From Phenylobacterium sp. (GTDB lineage: Bacteria; Pseudomonadota; Alphaproteobacteria; Caulobacterales; Caulobacteraceae), in assembly GCF_030645195.1 (NCBI RefSeq), contig NZ_JAUSLW010000128.1, forward strand, positions 1-64,000: a stretch of DNA of 64,000 bases. Direction: 5' to 3'. Under the pieces are notes generated by a model, which was not told the origin of the DNA, did no database searches, and was given only the letters and a program-made list of their open reading frames with translations. Shown piece by piece: positions 8,459-16,523 of the stretch; the stretch's first letter is position 1, and each line of letters opens with the position of its first letter. The position numbers and the translations under genes are program-made.

Positions 8459-10750
8459 ATGACTCGGAAGGTTCTCGAAGCGCTCCGCGACCAGGGCTAT
8501 GAGCCGGCCTCGATGCTGGACGTCGGCGCCAACATCGGCGGGTTCACCGAGGGGTTCCTGCAGGTCTATCCCGACTGCGTCCCGACCCTGGTGGAGCCCA
8601 ATCCCTATTGTGAGCCCGAGCTGGTGAAGCTGGGCTTCGAACGGCACATGGTGGCCGCCTCCGACACGGCGGGCGTGGCCGAGCTGTTCCTCAGCAAGGA
8701 CTGGCTGCAGTCCACCGGCGTCTCCCTCTACCGCGAGGACACCCACTATTTCAGCGAGGAAAAGGTCCTCAAGCACGCCGTGCCCAAGGTGCGGATCGAC
8801 GACCTGTTCGCCGGTCGCCGCTTCGACTTTGTGAAGATCGACACCCAGGGCGCCGAGGTCGACGTGCTGAAGGGCGGGGCCACCGTCCTGGCGCAGGCCG
8901 ACTACATCCTGCTCGAGGTCTCGATGGTCGAGTACAACATCGGCGGCGCCAAGGCCGAGGATGTGTTCGCCCAGCTGGACGCCATGGGCTTCCACTGCGC
9001 CGAGATCGTCGAGTTCCATCGCCTGGACGACGTGCGCCAGAACGGCCTGCTGCAGATCGACGTGCTGTTCGAGCGCCGCAGCAAGCGGGACAGCGCCTCG
9101 ACACAGGCCCTGTTCCAGCTGGGCCAGGCCCTGGCGGCCGAGGGCCGAACAGCCGACGCCCAGACGGTCTTCGAAAACCTGATCGCCCTGCGTCCGCACG
9201 ACGAGCCGGCGCTGTGGGCCCTGATCGAGATCTACACCGCCCAGGACCGGACCCTGGATGTCCTGCGCGCCCTGCGGTTCATCCGGCAGGGCAGGGCCAA
9301 TCCCAACAGCCTGCTGGAGGAGATCCAGACCCGCGCCATGCCGGCGATCGGCAAGTTCAACGCCCACCTGGAGGCCGGCGAGACCGTCGAGGCCGAGCGC
9401 TACGCCGCCGCCCTGGTGGCCTTGATCCCCAACAGCGAACCGATGCTGACCGCCGCGATGAGCTGCAACCAGGTGCTAAAGCGGTGGGGCGAGGTGGAGC
9501 GCTACGCCCGCGCCCTGCTGAAGGTCGATCCCTCCAACCATGTCGCCCAGATCGTCATGGCCGCCGCCACCCGCACCTTGCCGCCCCCAGCCGCGCCGCC
9601 GGTCGCCGCCGATCCGGCCCTGGCCGAGATCGCCGAGAAGATGGCCCTGGCGCTCGCGCCCGGTGACCTGCACCCGCTGCTGCGTCTGCGCGACATCCAT
9701 GATGTGGTCAGCCTGATCCTCTGCCGGCCCCTGACCCCCAGCAGCGAGGCGCAGATCGCCGCGCTTCTGGCCGCCGCGGCCGCGCTGGAGGTGGTGGTCG
9801 AGCCTGGGTCGGAGTGGGAGGGCTGGCATAAGCACTACCGCCTGCTGCTGGACGCCGTGGACCTGGCGGCCGTCAACGCCCCGACCCCAGCCCCGGCCCC
9901 GGAATCCGAGCTCGCCTTCGTGTCCTCCACCGGCGCCGCCCTTGACTGGAACAGCGTGCGCGCCACGGCCGATCGGCTGGGCGCCCAGGCGGTGTTCTTC
10001 GCCGCCGCCGACGAGACCTATGTCGACCTCTACGCCCGCTGGTATGCGCTTTCGGTGCTCAAGTACTCCGATGTGCCGAGCCTGATCGTCATTCACGTGA
10101 TCGGCGGCAAGGATCGGCTGGCGGCCATCGCGGCCGGGGTCGGGATCAGCGACGAGCGGCTGATCTTCGCGGGCGACGACTTCGACGCCGCTGCTGTGAC
10201 CACCAAGGTCTATGACGCGCCGCCCAAGGGCTTCATCGCCCGCCCGGTCGCCCACTTCCAGTGCGTGCGGTTCCAGCGTCTGGGAACCCTGCTGGCGCGC
10301 CTGGAGCGCCCGGTCTTCGTCTCGGATATCGACCTGATCCTGCAACGCGGCGTGGCCGACCTGCTGGCCCGCGCCGCGCCCGCCGATGTGATGTTCAACG
10401 AGAACGAGATCAGCTTCAACGCTGGCTCCCGCCTGACCGCCAACCTCCTGCTGGTGAACCCCACGGCCGGCGCCCAGGTCTTCCTGGCCTTCCTCCGCGA
10501 CTACATCGAACGCGAGCTGGCCCGGCCTGCGGTGACCCGCTGGATCGACCAGGTCGCCCTGATCTTCGCTCGCCATCACCTCGTGGCCCGGGGCGCCTCG
10601 CCGACCCTCGCCTATTTCGACACCACCACCGACATCAACAACGTCATGTACCCGTCCTATCAGGCCAATCCGTTCCGCTTCCTGTCCCTGTTCCATGGCT
10701 TCGACACCTCGAGCCTGGAAGGGGTGGGGGAGGGCGCGGCCGCGCAGTGA
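8459..10750 (+). CDS. FkbM methyltransferase - TPR - glycosyltransferase-like fusion
   Basis: This 763-residue protein has three parts. Residues 1-210 form an FkbM-type SAM methyltransferase: [15 protein letters not shown] is the SAM-binding loop, followed by [16 protein letters not shown] and YILLEVS. Residues about 215-390 are TPR-like helical repeats ([18 protein letters not shown] and similar). Residues about 490-745 look like a nucleotide-diphospho-sugar transferase with a DxD-type motif in FVSDIDLIL and a downstream [16 protein letters not shown] segment. A Pro/Ala linker separates the last two parts. FkbM enzymes methylate hydroxyls, often on sugars, so one polypeptide could add and methylate a sugar. 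The gene starts 37 bp after the OGT-like gene and probably shares its transcript. The methyltransferase call is firm; the C-terminal call rests on motifs only. Confidence 0.78.
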   Translation: MTRKVLEALRDQGYEPASMLDVGANIGGFTEGFLQVYPDCVPTLVEPNPYCEPELVKLGFERHMVAASDTAGVAELFLSKDWLQSTGVSLYREDTHYFSEEKVLKHAVPKVRIDDLFAGRRFDFVKIDTQGAEVDVLKGGATVLAQADYILLEVSMVEYNIGGAKAEDVFAQLDAMGFHCAEIVEFHRLDDVRQNGLLQIDVLFERRSKRDSASTQALFQLGQALAAEGRTADAQTVFENLIALRPHDEPALWALIEIYTAQDRTLDVLRALRFIRQGRANPNSLLEEIQTRAMPAIGKFNAHLEAGETVEAERYAAALVALIPNSEPMLTAAMSCNQVLKRWGEVERYARALLKVDPSNHVAQIVMAAATRTLPPPAAPPVAADPALAEIAEKMALALAPGDLHPLLRLRDIHDVVSLILCRPLTPSSEAQIAALLAAAAALEVVVEPGSEWEGWHKHYRLLLDAVDLAAVNAPTPAPAPESELAFVSSTGAALDWNSVRATADRLGAQAVFFAAADETYVDLYARWYALSVLKYSDVPSLIVIHVIGGKDRLAAIAAGVGISDERLIFAGDDFDAAAVTTKVYDAPPKGFIARPVAHFQCVRFQRLGTLLARLERPVFVSDIDLILQRGVADLLARAAPADVMFNENEISFNAGSRLTANLLLVNPTAGAQVFLAFLRDYIERELARPAVTRWIDQVALIFARHHLVARGASPTLAYFDTTTDINNVMYPSYQANPFRFLSLFHGFDTSSLEGVGEGAAAQ

Positions 10751-10811
10751 CGCCCAACCCACGGCGCGGAGACTCAGTCTAGGTTGGGGGTTTCAAGGCG
10801 GGGCGGACGGC

Positions 10812-11762
10812 ATGAAGCGCATACTTGTGACCGGCGGCGCCGGCTTTGTCGGCTCGCACCTCTGCGAACGCCTGATCGAGGCTGGCCACGAGGTCCTGTG
10901 CGTCGACAACTATTACACCGGCTCGCGGCGCAACGTGGCCCATCTGCTGGCCAATCCGAACTTCGAGCTGATGCGTCACGACGTGACCTTCCCGCTCTTC
11001 GCCGAGGTGGACGAGATCTACAACCTGGCCTGCCCGGCCTCGCCGATCCACTACCAGTTCGACCCCGTCCAGACGACGAAGACCAGCGTGCATGGCGCCA
11101 TCAACATGCTGGGCCTGGCCAAGCGCCGGAAGGCCAAGATCTTCCAGGCCTCCACCAGCGAGGTCTATGGCGACCCCACCATCCATCCGCAGGTGGAGGA
11201 GTACTGGGGCAATGTGAACCCCATCGGCATCCGCTCCTGCTACGACGAGGGCAAGCGCTGCGCCGAGACCCTGTTCTTCGACTACCACCGCCAGCACAAA
11301 CTGCAGATCAAGGTGGCGCGGATCTTCAACACCTACGGCCCGCGCATGCATCCCAATGACGGCCGCGTGGTCTCCAACTTCATCATGCAGGCCCTGAGGG
11401 GCGAGCCGATCACCCTCTATGGCGAGGGCCTGCAGACGAGGTCCTTCTGCTATGTCGATGACCTGGTGGAGGGCTTCATCCGGCTGATGGCGACGGGCGA
11501 CGAGGTCACCGGCCCCATCAACTTGGGGAATCCCGGCGAGTTCACCATCAAGGCGCTTGCCGAAATGGTGGTGGCCCAGACCGGCTCGGCCTCGAAGATC
11601 ACCTACCAGCCCCTGCCGTCCGACGACCCCAAGCAGCGCCAGCCCGACATCTCCAAGGCCCGCGCCCTGCTGGATGACTGGCAGCCGACCATCGCCCTGG
11701 AGCAGGGCCTGGCCCGGACCATCGTCTATTTCGACGGCCTACTGAAAAACGGCCTGGCCTGA
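10812..11762 (+). CDS. UDP-glucuronate decarboxylase (UDP-xylose synthase)
   Basis: This 316-residue protein is an extended short-chain dehydrogenase that converts UDP-glucuronate to UDP-xylose with bound NAD+ in the cytosol. Evidence is the N-terminal Rossmann motif [24 protein letters not shown], the active-site YxxxK in SCYDEGKR, the conserved [21 protein letters not shown] segment and the C-terminal [15 protein letters not shown]. The chosen ATG begins exactly at the Rossmann fold and is preceded by AAGGCGGGG; in-frame codons upstream add nothing conserved. It lies between glycosyltransferase and methyltransferase genes and is likely to supply a donor nucleotide sugar to this modification cluster. 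UDP-xylose as the physiological product is inferred from family. Confidence 0.9.
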   Translation: MKRILVTGGAGFVGSHLCERLIEAGHEVLCVDNYYTGSRRNVAHLLANPNFELMRHDVTFPLFAEVDEIYNLACPASPIHYQFDPVQTTKTSVHGAINMLGLAKRRKAKIFQASTSEVYGDPTIHPQVEEYWGNVNPIGIRSCYDEGKRCAETLFFDYHRQHKLQIKVARIFNTYGPRMHPNDGRVVSNFIMQALRGEPITLYGEGLQTRSFCYVDDLVEGFIRLMATGDEVTGPINLGNPGEFTIKALAEMVVAQTGSASKITYQPLPSDDPKQRQPDISKARALLDDWQPTIALEQGLARTIVYFDGLLKNGLA

Positions 11763-11793
11763 CTTCGTTCAGCGGTTCTCGGGGCAGGCGCAG

Positions 11794-12567
11794 ATGGACA
11801 TCAAGGAACACGCCGACCTCAACACCCACATCTACCAGTTCGCGCAGGGCTATCTCGAGACACGCGGCTGGTTCGACAGCCTGGACGGCATCCCGCGCAA
11901 CAAGGATGGCGTGGTGCCCTGGATCACCTATCCGGCCTTCATCCAGCTCTCGCGGATCGTCCGGCCCGACTTCAAGGTGTTCGAGTACGGCTGCGGTGGG
12001 TCATCCCTCTGGTGGTCGGGCAAGGTCGCCGAGGTCACCAGCGTCGAGCACGACAGCCGCTGGGCCGCCCACGTGGCCGAGGGCGCGCAATCCAACCTCA
12101 GGATCGTCGTGCGTGAGATGGACGAGGCGGTCGACGAGGCGCGCCGTGCGGCGGTCGCCCCCTTCTTCGCCGATCCGCCCAATCTGCCCCTGTCCCCCAA
12201 GGAGGCGCACAACAGGCTGCACGGCCTGATGTCTGAGGAGTTCGTCGCCTACGCCACCGAGATCATGGCCTTCCCCAAGGCCCACTTCGACGTGATCGTC
12301 ATCGACGGGATGGCCAGGGTCCTGAGCACCTGGGTGGCGATCTCCCATCTCAAGCCGGGCGGCTTCATCCTGTTCGATAACTCCGACCGCTGGCAGTACA
12401 ACGCCGCCTACCAGATGCTGCACGCCGCGGGCTTCCGCCGGATCGACTATTACGGTCCCGGACCGGTGAACAAGCTCGAGTGGTGCACCTCGCTGTTCGT
12501 CCGTGACCTGAGCGTCTTTGAAGCCGCGGTCGACAGTGCGTCCACCGTCTCCGACATGGGCTGGTAG
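11794..12567 (+). CDS. Class I SAM-dependent methyltransferase-like protein
   Basis: This 257-residue protein has a Rossmann-type core: FKVFEYGCGGSSLWW matches a SAM-binding motif I, VTSVEHDSRW the acidic post-strand-2 residue, and FDVIVIDGMAR plus HLKPGGFILFDNSD the motif IV/V region. It has no signal peptide. The gene starts 32 bp after the UDP-glucuronate decarboxylase and ends the glycan block before the flagellin promoter region, so methylation of a sugar or of a protein such as flagellin is an inference. The substrate is not identifiable from sequence. Confidence 0.7.
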   Translation: MDIKEHADLNTHIYQFAQGYLETRGWFDSLDGIPRNKDGVVPWITYPAFIQLSRIVRPDFKVFEYGCGGSSLWWSGKVAEVTSVEHDSRWAAHVAEGAQSNLRIVVREMDEAVDEARRAAVAPFFADPPNLPLSPKEAHNRLHGLMSEEFVAYATEIMAFPKAHFDVIVIDGMARVLSTWVAISHLKPGGFILFDNSDRWQYNAAYQMLHAAGFRRIDYYGPGPVNKLEWCTSLFVRDLSVFEAAVDSASTVSDMGW

Positions 12568-12649
12568 CGGCCAAGCCACCCCGCCCCTTCAAGTATCTTG
12601 CTCCACTAGGCAGAATCGAGTCCTGCCGGAGGGGGCGTTGCTTTCCTCC

Positions 12650-12664
12650 CGGCAAGTCATGCCG
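12650..12664 (+). promoter_or_regulatory. FlbD-type (ftr) palindrome upstream of flagellin 1
   Basis: CGGCAAGTCATGCCG is a CGGCA-N5-TGCCG palindrome about 100 bp upstream of the sigma54 promoter, where the FlbD activator binds ftr elements in Caulobacter flagellar promoters. Very similar palindromes occur upstream of flagellin 2. The assignment is by pattern and position. Confidence 0.55.
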
Positions 12665-12728
12665 AGGCGGCAAATCATCCCCGGTATGATTAATTCGCCT
12701 CCCCACGGGCGGAAATATTATTCAATAA

Positions 12729-12741
12729 AATCAGCATCTTA
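12729..12741 (+). promoter_or_regulatory. IHF binding site
   Basis: AATCAGCATCTTA matches the IHF consensus WATCARNNNNTTR at every fixed position and sits in an AT-rich stretch between the ftr-like palindrome and the sigma54 promoter. This is the place where IHF bends DNA to bring FlbD to the polymerase. Confidence 0.6.
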
Positions 12742-12764
12742 AAAAGTGAACGCGCGGCCAGAAC

Positions 12765-12779
12765 TGGCCCGCCGCTTGC
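12765..12779 (+). promoter_or_regulatory. Sigma54 (-24/-12) promoter of flagellin 1
   Basis: TGGCCCGCCGCTTGC has GG and GC dinucleotides spaced as required for RpoN promoters. It lies 80 bp upstream of the start codon, leaving a roughly 70-nt leader, and is preceded by the IHF and ftr-like sites. Confidence 0.8.
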
Positions 12780-12859
12780 GAGGGTGTTGGCAAGGCGAAA
12801 AACCCGCCCCGCAGGCAAAAGCCGCAAACTCTCTCCCGACCAGAATGGAAGGATCCCAA

Positions 12860-13711
12860 ATGCCGTTTAATTCGGTGAACACCAACGTGGGCGCGATGGT
12901 CGCGCTCCAAAACCTCAATGCGACCAACTCCGACCTGGCGATGGCTCAGAACCGCATCAACACTGGCAAGAAGGTGGCGAACGCCAAGGACAACGGCGCT
13001 ATCTGGGCGATCGCCCAGAACCAGCGCGCGGCGTCCGGATCGTTGAACGCCGTCCGGGATTCACTGCAACGCAGTCAGTCCACGGTCGACGTCGCCATTG
13101 CTGGTGGGGAAACGGTTTCCGACCTTCTGCTTCAGATGAAGGAAAAGGCTCTGGCGTCCTCTGACAGCAGCCTGGATAGCGCGTCCCGCAATGCCCTGAA
13201 CGAAGACTTCATGGCCCTGCGCGACCAGATCCAGAAGGCGGTCGGGAATGCATCGTTCAACGGCGTGAATATGTTGAACGGAGCGGGTGTCGGTGGTGCG
13301 GTGACGATCTCGGCCCTCGCCGATGAATCTGGAATTTCCAGGCTCACGGTGCTGGCTCAGGATATGTCCCTCAACACTCCCGGCAGCGCGGTGGGGCTGT
13401 TGTCGACCGACTCCATTGGGACCCAAGTAGGCGCCACGGCTATGATCACTTCGGTTGCGACCGCTATTGCGAATGTCTCGACCGCTCTGTCAAAGCTGGG
13501 CACCGGTTCCAAGTCGCTCGCCAACCACCTGACCTTCATCAACAAGCTACAGGACGCGGTCGACGCCGGCGTGGGCAACCTCGTCGATGCCGACCTCGCC
13601 AAGGAGAGCGCAAGGCTCACCTCGCTACAGACAAAGCAGCAACTCGGTGTCCAAGCGCTGTCGATCGCCAATCAGATGCCACAGACGATTATGTCTCTGT
13701 TCCGCAGCTAG
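12860..13711 (+). CDS. Flagellin 1 (Caulobacter FljK type)
   Basis: This 283-residue structural subunit of the flagellar filament is exported by the flagellar type III system. The N-terminal D0/D1 region ([18 protein letters not shown], then [20 protein letters not shown]) and the C-terminal region ([31 protein letters not shown]) are typical of flagellins. The central variable domain is almost absent, as in Caulobacter filament proteins of about 275 residues. The ATG at 12860 has AAGGA upstream and gives the canonical N-terminus; an upstream in-frame ATG would add an uncharacteristic Arg/Pro-rich extension. It is about 75% similar by eye to flagellin 2. The sigma54, IHF and ftr-like sites imply late flagellar-class expression, and the Ser/Thr-rich middle could be glycosylated. 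Confidence 0.93.
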   Translation: MPFNSVNTNVGAMVALQNLNATNSDLAMAQNRINTGKKVANAKDNGAIWAIAQNQRAASGSLNAVRDSLQRSQSTVDVAIAGGETVSDLLLQMKEKALASSDSSLDSASRNALNEDFMALRDQIQKAVGNASFNGVNMLNGAGVGGAVTISALADESGISRLTVLAQDMSLNTPGSAVGLLSTDSIGTQVGATAMITSVATAIANVSTALSKLGTGSKSLANHLTFINKLQDAVDAGVGNLVDADLAKESARLTSLQTKQQLGVQALSIANQMPQTIMSLFRS

Positions 13712-13721
13712 TTGGTCGCAG

Positions 13722-13771
13722 CGCCGGGCGGGCGCCCCCCGAAAGGGGTGGCCCCGCCCGGCGAGCTCTTT
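13722..13771 (+). terminator. Terminator after flagellin 1
   Basis: An 11-bp perfect outer stem (CGCCGGGCGGG with CCCGCCCGGCG) encloses a second CCCC-GAAA-GGGG hairpin, followed by a short AGCTCTTT. It ends 11-60 bp past the stop codon and separates the two flagellin units. Confidence 0.65.
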
Positions 13772-13802
13772 GAACTGCTGGGCGCCGTTTGCCGCATGAG
13801 GT

Positions 13803-13847
13803 CGGCAATTTCTGCCCAAGCGCCGTTGAGGTAGGCAAGTCCTGCCG
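13803..13847 (+). promoter_or_regulatory. Two FlbD-type (ftr) palindromes upstream of flagellin 2
   Basis: CGGCAATTTCTGCC (13803-13816) and GGCAAGTCCTGCCG (13834-13847) share the CGGCA...TGCCG form of the element upstream of flagellin 1 and lie 85-130 bp upstream of the sigma54 promoter. An AT-rich stretch at about 13871-13903 separates them from the promoter and may hold an IHF site, although the match there is poor. The 13712-14020 spacer holds the terminator, these sites and the promoter, and no gene. Confidence 0.55.
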
Positions 13848-13932
13848 TGCGCAAACGTCCCTAACAAGGGTTTAATCCAACCATTTCAATATTTTGTGGC
13901 GGGCCGATAGCCCGTGGGCGCTGGCCCTGACC

Positions 13933-13947
13933 TGGCCCGAAATTTGC
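13933..13947 (+). promoter_or_regulatory. Sigma54 (-24/-12) promoter of flagellin 2
   Basis: TGGCCCGAAATTTGC is a near-perfect RpoN promoter followed by TTTT, 73 bp upstream of the start codon at 14021. Confidence 0.82.
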
Positions 13948-14020
13948 TTTTAACCACGTGGGCAAAATGCCTGCGGTCAGCAAAATGCAGACCGGTGACC
14001 TGAGAAAAAGGACACCTCTG

Positions 14021-14842
14021 ATGCCGAATAGCGTCAATACCAACGTCGGGGCGATGGTCGCCCTTCAAAACCTCAACGCCACCAACGCCGACCTGATGAC
14101 GGTTCAAAACCGCGTCAACACCGGCAAGAAGATCGCCTCGGCGAAGGACAACGGCGCCATCTGGGCCATCGCTCAGAACCAACGCGCCACCTCCGGCTCC
14201 CTGAATGCGGTCAAGGACTCCCTTCAGCGCTCGCAATCCACCGTCGATGTCGCCATCGCCGGCGGTGAAGCTGTCTCCGATTTGCTTCTGCAGATGAAGG
14301 AAAAGGCCTTGGCCGCCTCCGACTCCAGCCTCGACACCGCTTCGCGGACCGCCCTGAACGACGACTTCAACGCCATGCGCGACCAGATCGCGAAGTCGGT
14401 TTCGAACGCCACGTTCAACGGCGTGAACATGATCAGCGCCACCGGCACCACCATCGCCGCCCTGGCCAATGACGACGGCAGCTCGAAGATCACGGTCCAG
14501 GCCCAGGACCTTTCCCTGGCCGGCATCAGCCTGGACACCGGGTCGATTTCGACCCAGGCGACAGCTGAAGCCATGATCGCCACCGTCGGCGCCGCCATCA
14601 CCACGGTCTCGACCGCTCTGTCGAAGATGGGAACGGGCTCCAAGTCGCTCGGGGCCCACCTGACCTTCATCGGCAAGCTGCAGGACTCGATCGACGCCGG
14701 GGTGGGTAACCTCGTCGACGCCGACCTGGCCAAGGAAAGCGCCCGCCTCACCTCGCTGCAGACCAAGCAGCAGCTGGGTGTCCAGGCGCTCTCGATCGCC
14801 AACAGCTCTTCCTCGGGTCTGCTCAGCCTCTTCCGCGGCTAG
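14021..14842 (+). CDS. Flagellin 2 (Caulobacter FljK type)
   Basis: This 273-residue filament subunit is closely similar to flagellin 1, including the shared blocks [30 protein letters not shown] and [19 protein letters not shown]. It differs mainly in a shorter, Thr/Ser/Ala-rich central part ([18 protein letters not shown]). The start at 14021 gives the canonical [16 protein letters not shown]-terminus and has AAAAAGGA upstream; the longer frame would begin inside the leader. It has its own sigma54 promoter and terminator-like hairpins, so it is a separate late-class transcript from flagellin 1. Tandem duplication is the likely origin of the pair. Confidence 0.93.
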   Translation: MPNSVNTNVGAMVALQNLNATNADLMTVQNRVNTGKKIASAKDNGAIWAIAQNQRATSGSLNAVKDSLQRSQSTVDVAIAGGEAVSDLLLQMKEKALAASDSSLDTASRTALNDDFNAMRDQIAKSVSNATFNGVNMISATGTTIAALANDDGSSKITVQAQDLSLAGISLDTGSISTQATAEAMIATVGAAITTVSTALSKMGTGSKSLGAHLTFIGKLQDSIDAGVGNLVDADLAKESARLTSLQTKQQLGVQALSIANSSSSGLLSLFRG

Positions 14843-14852
14843 GGCAGGCGCG

Positions 14853-14912
14853 CGAGGCGGCGACGCCTCGTCACCGGCGGGACCTGGCGGGGAGGGCGAA
14901 GTCCTCCCCGCC
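14853..14912 (+). terminator. Twin hairpins after flagellin 2
   Basis: A CGAGGCG-GCGA-CGCCTCG stem-loop at 14853-14870 is followed by a perfect 10-bp stem GGCGGGGAGG/CCTCCCCGCC at 14886-14912. The trailing GATTTCGG has only a weak T tract, so partial read-through into flaG is possible. Confidence 0.55.
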
Positions 14913-14965
14913 GATTTCGGTCAAACAGGGACGTTCACGGGCAACCCCCGTCAACGAAGGGAGAA

Positions 14966-15250
14966 ATGGAAACCAAGGCTACAAAACTGGCGTCGATCAC
15001 CGACCGGACCCTCAACCAGCAACCGCAGGTTCACGCCGCACCCGCACCGCTCGCGGTCAGGATCGCGGCCGGGGACGAAAGTCAGGCGGACTTCCGGCTG
15101 GTCATTGAGGAACACGCCGGCTCCTACGTCTACAAGACAGTCGACCGGCGGACCGGTGACATTGTGGCGCAGTATCCGAGGGAAGAACTCCTGAAGATGC
15201 GGGAGGAAGAGGATTACGCCGCCGGCACGGTAATCCGCGCCAAGGTCTGA
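14966..15250 (+). CDS. flaG: FlaG family flagellar protein
   Basis: This 94-residue cytoplasmic protein has a disordered first half. The C-terminal FlaG domain shows the family pattern of a beta hairpin then helix: YVYKTVDRRTGDIVAQYP then REELLKMREE. FlaG proteins affect flagellar filament length or assembly in several bacteria; the exact mechanism is not established. The ATG is preceded by AAGGGAGAA at good spacing. It lies between flagellins 2 and 3, supporting a filament-related role. No separate sigma54 promoter is visible in the 53 bp before it, so it may depend on read-through from flagellin 2. Confidence 0.85.
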   Translation: METKATKLASITDRTLNQQPQVHAAPAPLAVRIAAGDESQADFRLVIEEHAGSYVYKTVDRRTGDIVAQYPREELLKMREEEDYAAGTVIRAKV

Positions 15251-15436
15251 CGAGGCTCAACAGCCTCTGAATCTGCATGGTCTCACTGCCCCGGGAAACC
15301 GGTCGGCAGCCGCTCGCATATGGGCGTTAACCTTCTGGACACCATGATTCCATAGCTTCCAGCGCAGGAAGACCGGTCCCACCGACTCGCAAAAAGAGAC
15401 GGTTGAAGGGGTCGGGCGCGCCAAGGAGGCCGGGTA

Positions 15437-16264
15437 GTGTCAATCAGCGTTCATACCAACAAGTCAGCCCTCGTCGCGCTGCAGAACCTGAACAAGACCA
15501 ACGATGAACTGAGTGACGTTCAGAACCGTATCAATACGGGCCTGTCGATCGCGAACGCCAAGGACAACGCCTCGGTGTGGTCCATCGCCCAGGGGCAGCG
15601 CGCCGACATCGGCGCCCTCTCGGCGGTGAAGATGAGCCTGGACCGCGCCCAGTCCATCGCCGAGGTCTCCATGGCCGCCGGCGAATCCATCTCCGACCTG
15701 CTGGTGCAGCTGAAGGAAAAGGTGGTCTCCGCCCAGGACCCTTCCCTCGACGCCAACTCCCGCGGCGCCCTGGACGCCGACTTCAAATCGATCCTGCGTC
15801 AAATCGCCCAGGTCGGCCAGAACGCCTCCTTCGACGGCGCCGACATCCTGGACGGCACCACGCCCTCGATCCGCTTCCTGGCCAACGCCGACGCCAACGC
15901 CTACATCACCCTGTCTGGCCAGGACATGAGCCTAGGCGGTCTGATCATCACCCTGGCCACCACCGCCTCGATCTCCACGGTCACCGACGCCCAGACGGCG
16001 CTCGCCGACCTCACCACCTCGATCGCCAACGTCAACCAGGCGCTGGGCAACCTCGGCGCCCAGGCCAAGCAGATCGAGAACCACAACAAGTTCGTCTCCA
16101 AGCTGACCGACGTGCTGCAGGCCGGGATCGGCAACCTGGTGGACGCCGACGTCGCCAAGGAAAGCGCCCACCTCCAGGCCCTCCAGGTCCAGCAGCAACT
16201 CGGCGCCCAGGCCCTGTCGATCGCCAACCAGGCGCCCCAGATCATCCTGTCGCTGTTCAAGTAA
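15437..16264 (+). CDS. Flagellin 3, divergent paralog
   Basis: This 275-residue flagellin has a canonical N-terminus (SISVHTNKSALVALQNLNK, QNRINTGLSIANAKDNASVW) and C-terminus ([36 protein letters not shown]). It is clearly more divergent than flagellins 1 and 2: the first block reads VHTNKSALVAL rather than [11 protein letters not shown]. It uses a GTG start at 15437, supported by a strong AAGGAGG seven bases upstream. No TGGC-N7-TTGC promoter or ftr-like palindrome was found in the 186 bp before it, in contrast to the other two genes. Caulobacter filaments use distinct flagellins at the base and along the filament, so a hook-proximal role like FljJ is possible but inferred. Confidence 0.9.
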   Translation: MSISVHTNKSALVALQNLNKTNDELSDVQNRINTGLSIANAKDNASVWSIAQGQRADIGALSAVKMSLDRAQSIAEVSMAAGESISDLLVQLKEKVVSAQDPSLDANSRGALDADFKSILRQIAQVGQNASFDGADILDGTTPSIRFLANADANAYITLSGQDMSLGGLIITLATTASISTVTDAQTALADLTTSIANVNQALGNLGAQAKQIENHNKFVSKLTDVLQAGIGNLVDADVAKESAHLQALQVQQQLGAQALSIANQAPQIILSLFK

Positions 16265-16315
16265 TTGAACCCCGTCCCACAGTCCGGGCGTCTTGAGGCT
16301 CGAGCCATCCAGGCT

Positions 16316-16365
16316 CGGGCCTTTGCTGTTCAAGCCAAAGGGCTTGAACAGCAAGAAAAGGCCCG
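16316..16365. terminator. Long hairpin terminator after flagellin 3
   Basis: A perfect 14-bp stem (TTGCTGTTCAAGCC with its complement) closes on AAAG. An outer CGGGCCTT/AAGGCCCG pairing extends it to a 50-base inverted repeat 52 bp past the flagellin 3 stop. It could terminate transcription from either side. Confidence 0.65.
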
Positions 16366-16378
16366 ATCTTCAAGGATC

Positions 16379-16428
16379 AGAGCGTGACCGGCGCCGAAAC
16401 CGGAGACCACTTTCGGCTGTCACGCTCT
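16379..16428 (+). repeat. Dispersed palindrome family A, copy 1
   Basis: A 50-bp element with a perfect 10-bp outer arm (AGAGCGTGAC/GTCACGCTCT), a 7-bp inner arm (GCCGAAA/TTTCGGC) and an asymmetric centre CCGGAGACCAC. Two related copies lie at 48093 and 50559. Confidence 0.75.
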
Positions 16429-16523
16429 GGCGCCTTTTGCGTCTTAACGCTGCGGCTTAACGTCCCGTCATCCCTGGCCGTGGCAAGGTTGGCCGGCGGA
16501 ACCCTGTCCGCGGACGGCGGATC

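Noticed and set aside
15251-15436. Sigma54 promoter for flagellin 3
   Set aside because: No GG-N10-GC pair with the flanking consensus was found in the spacer.
16443-16462. CTTAACG direct repeats upstream of the propeller-like gene as a CtrA site
   Set aside because: The repeats are 13 bp apart, whereas CtrA half-sites TTAA-N7-TTAA need 11 bp.
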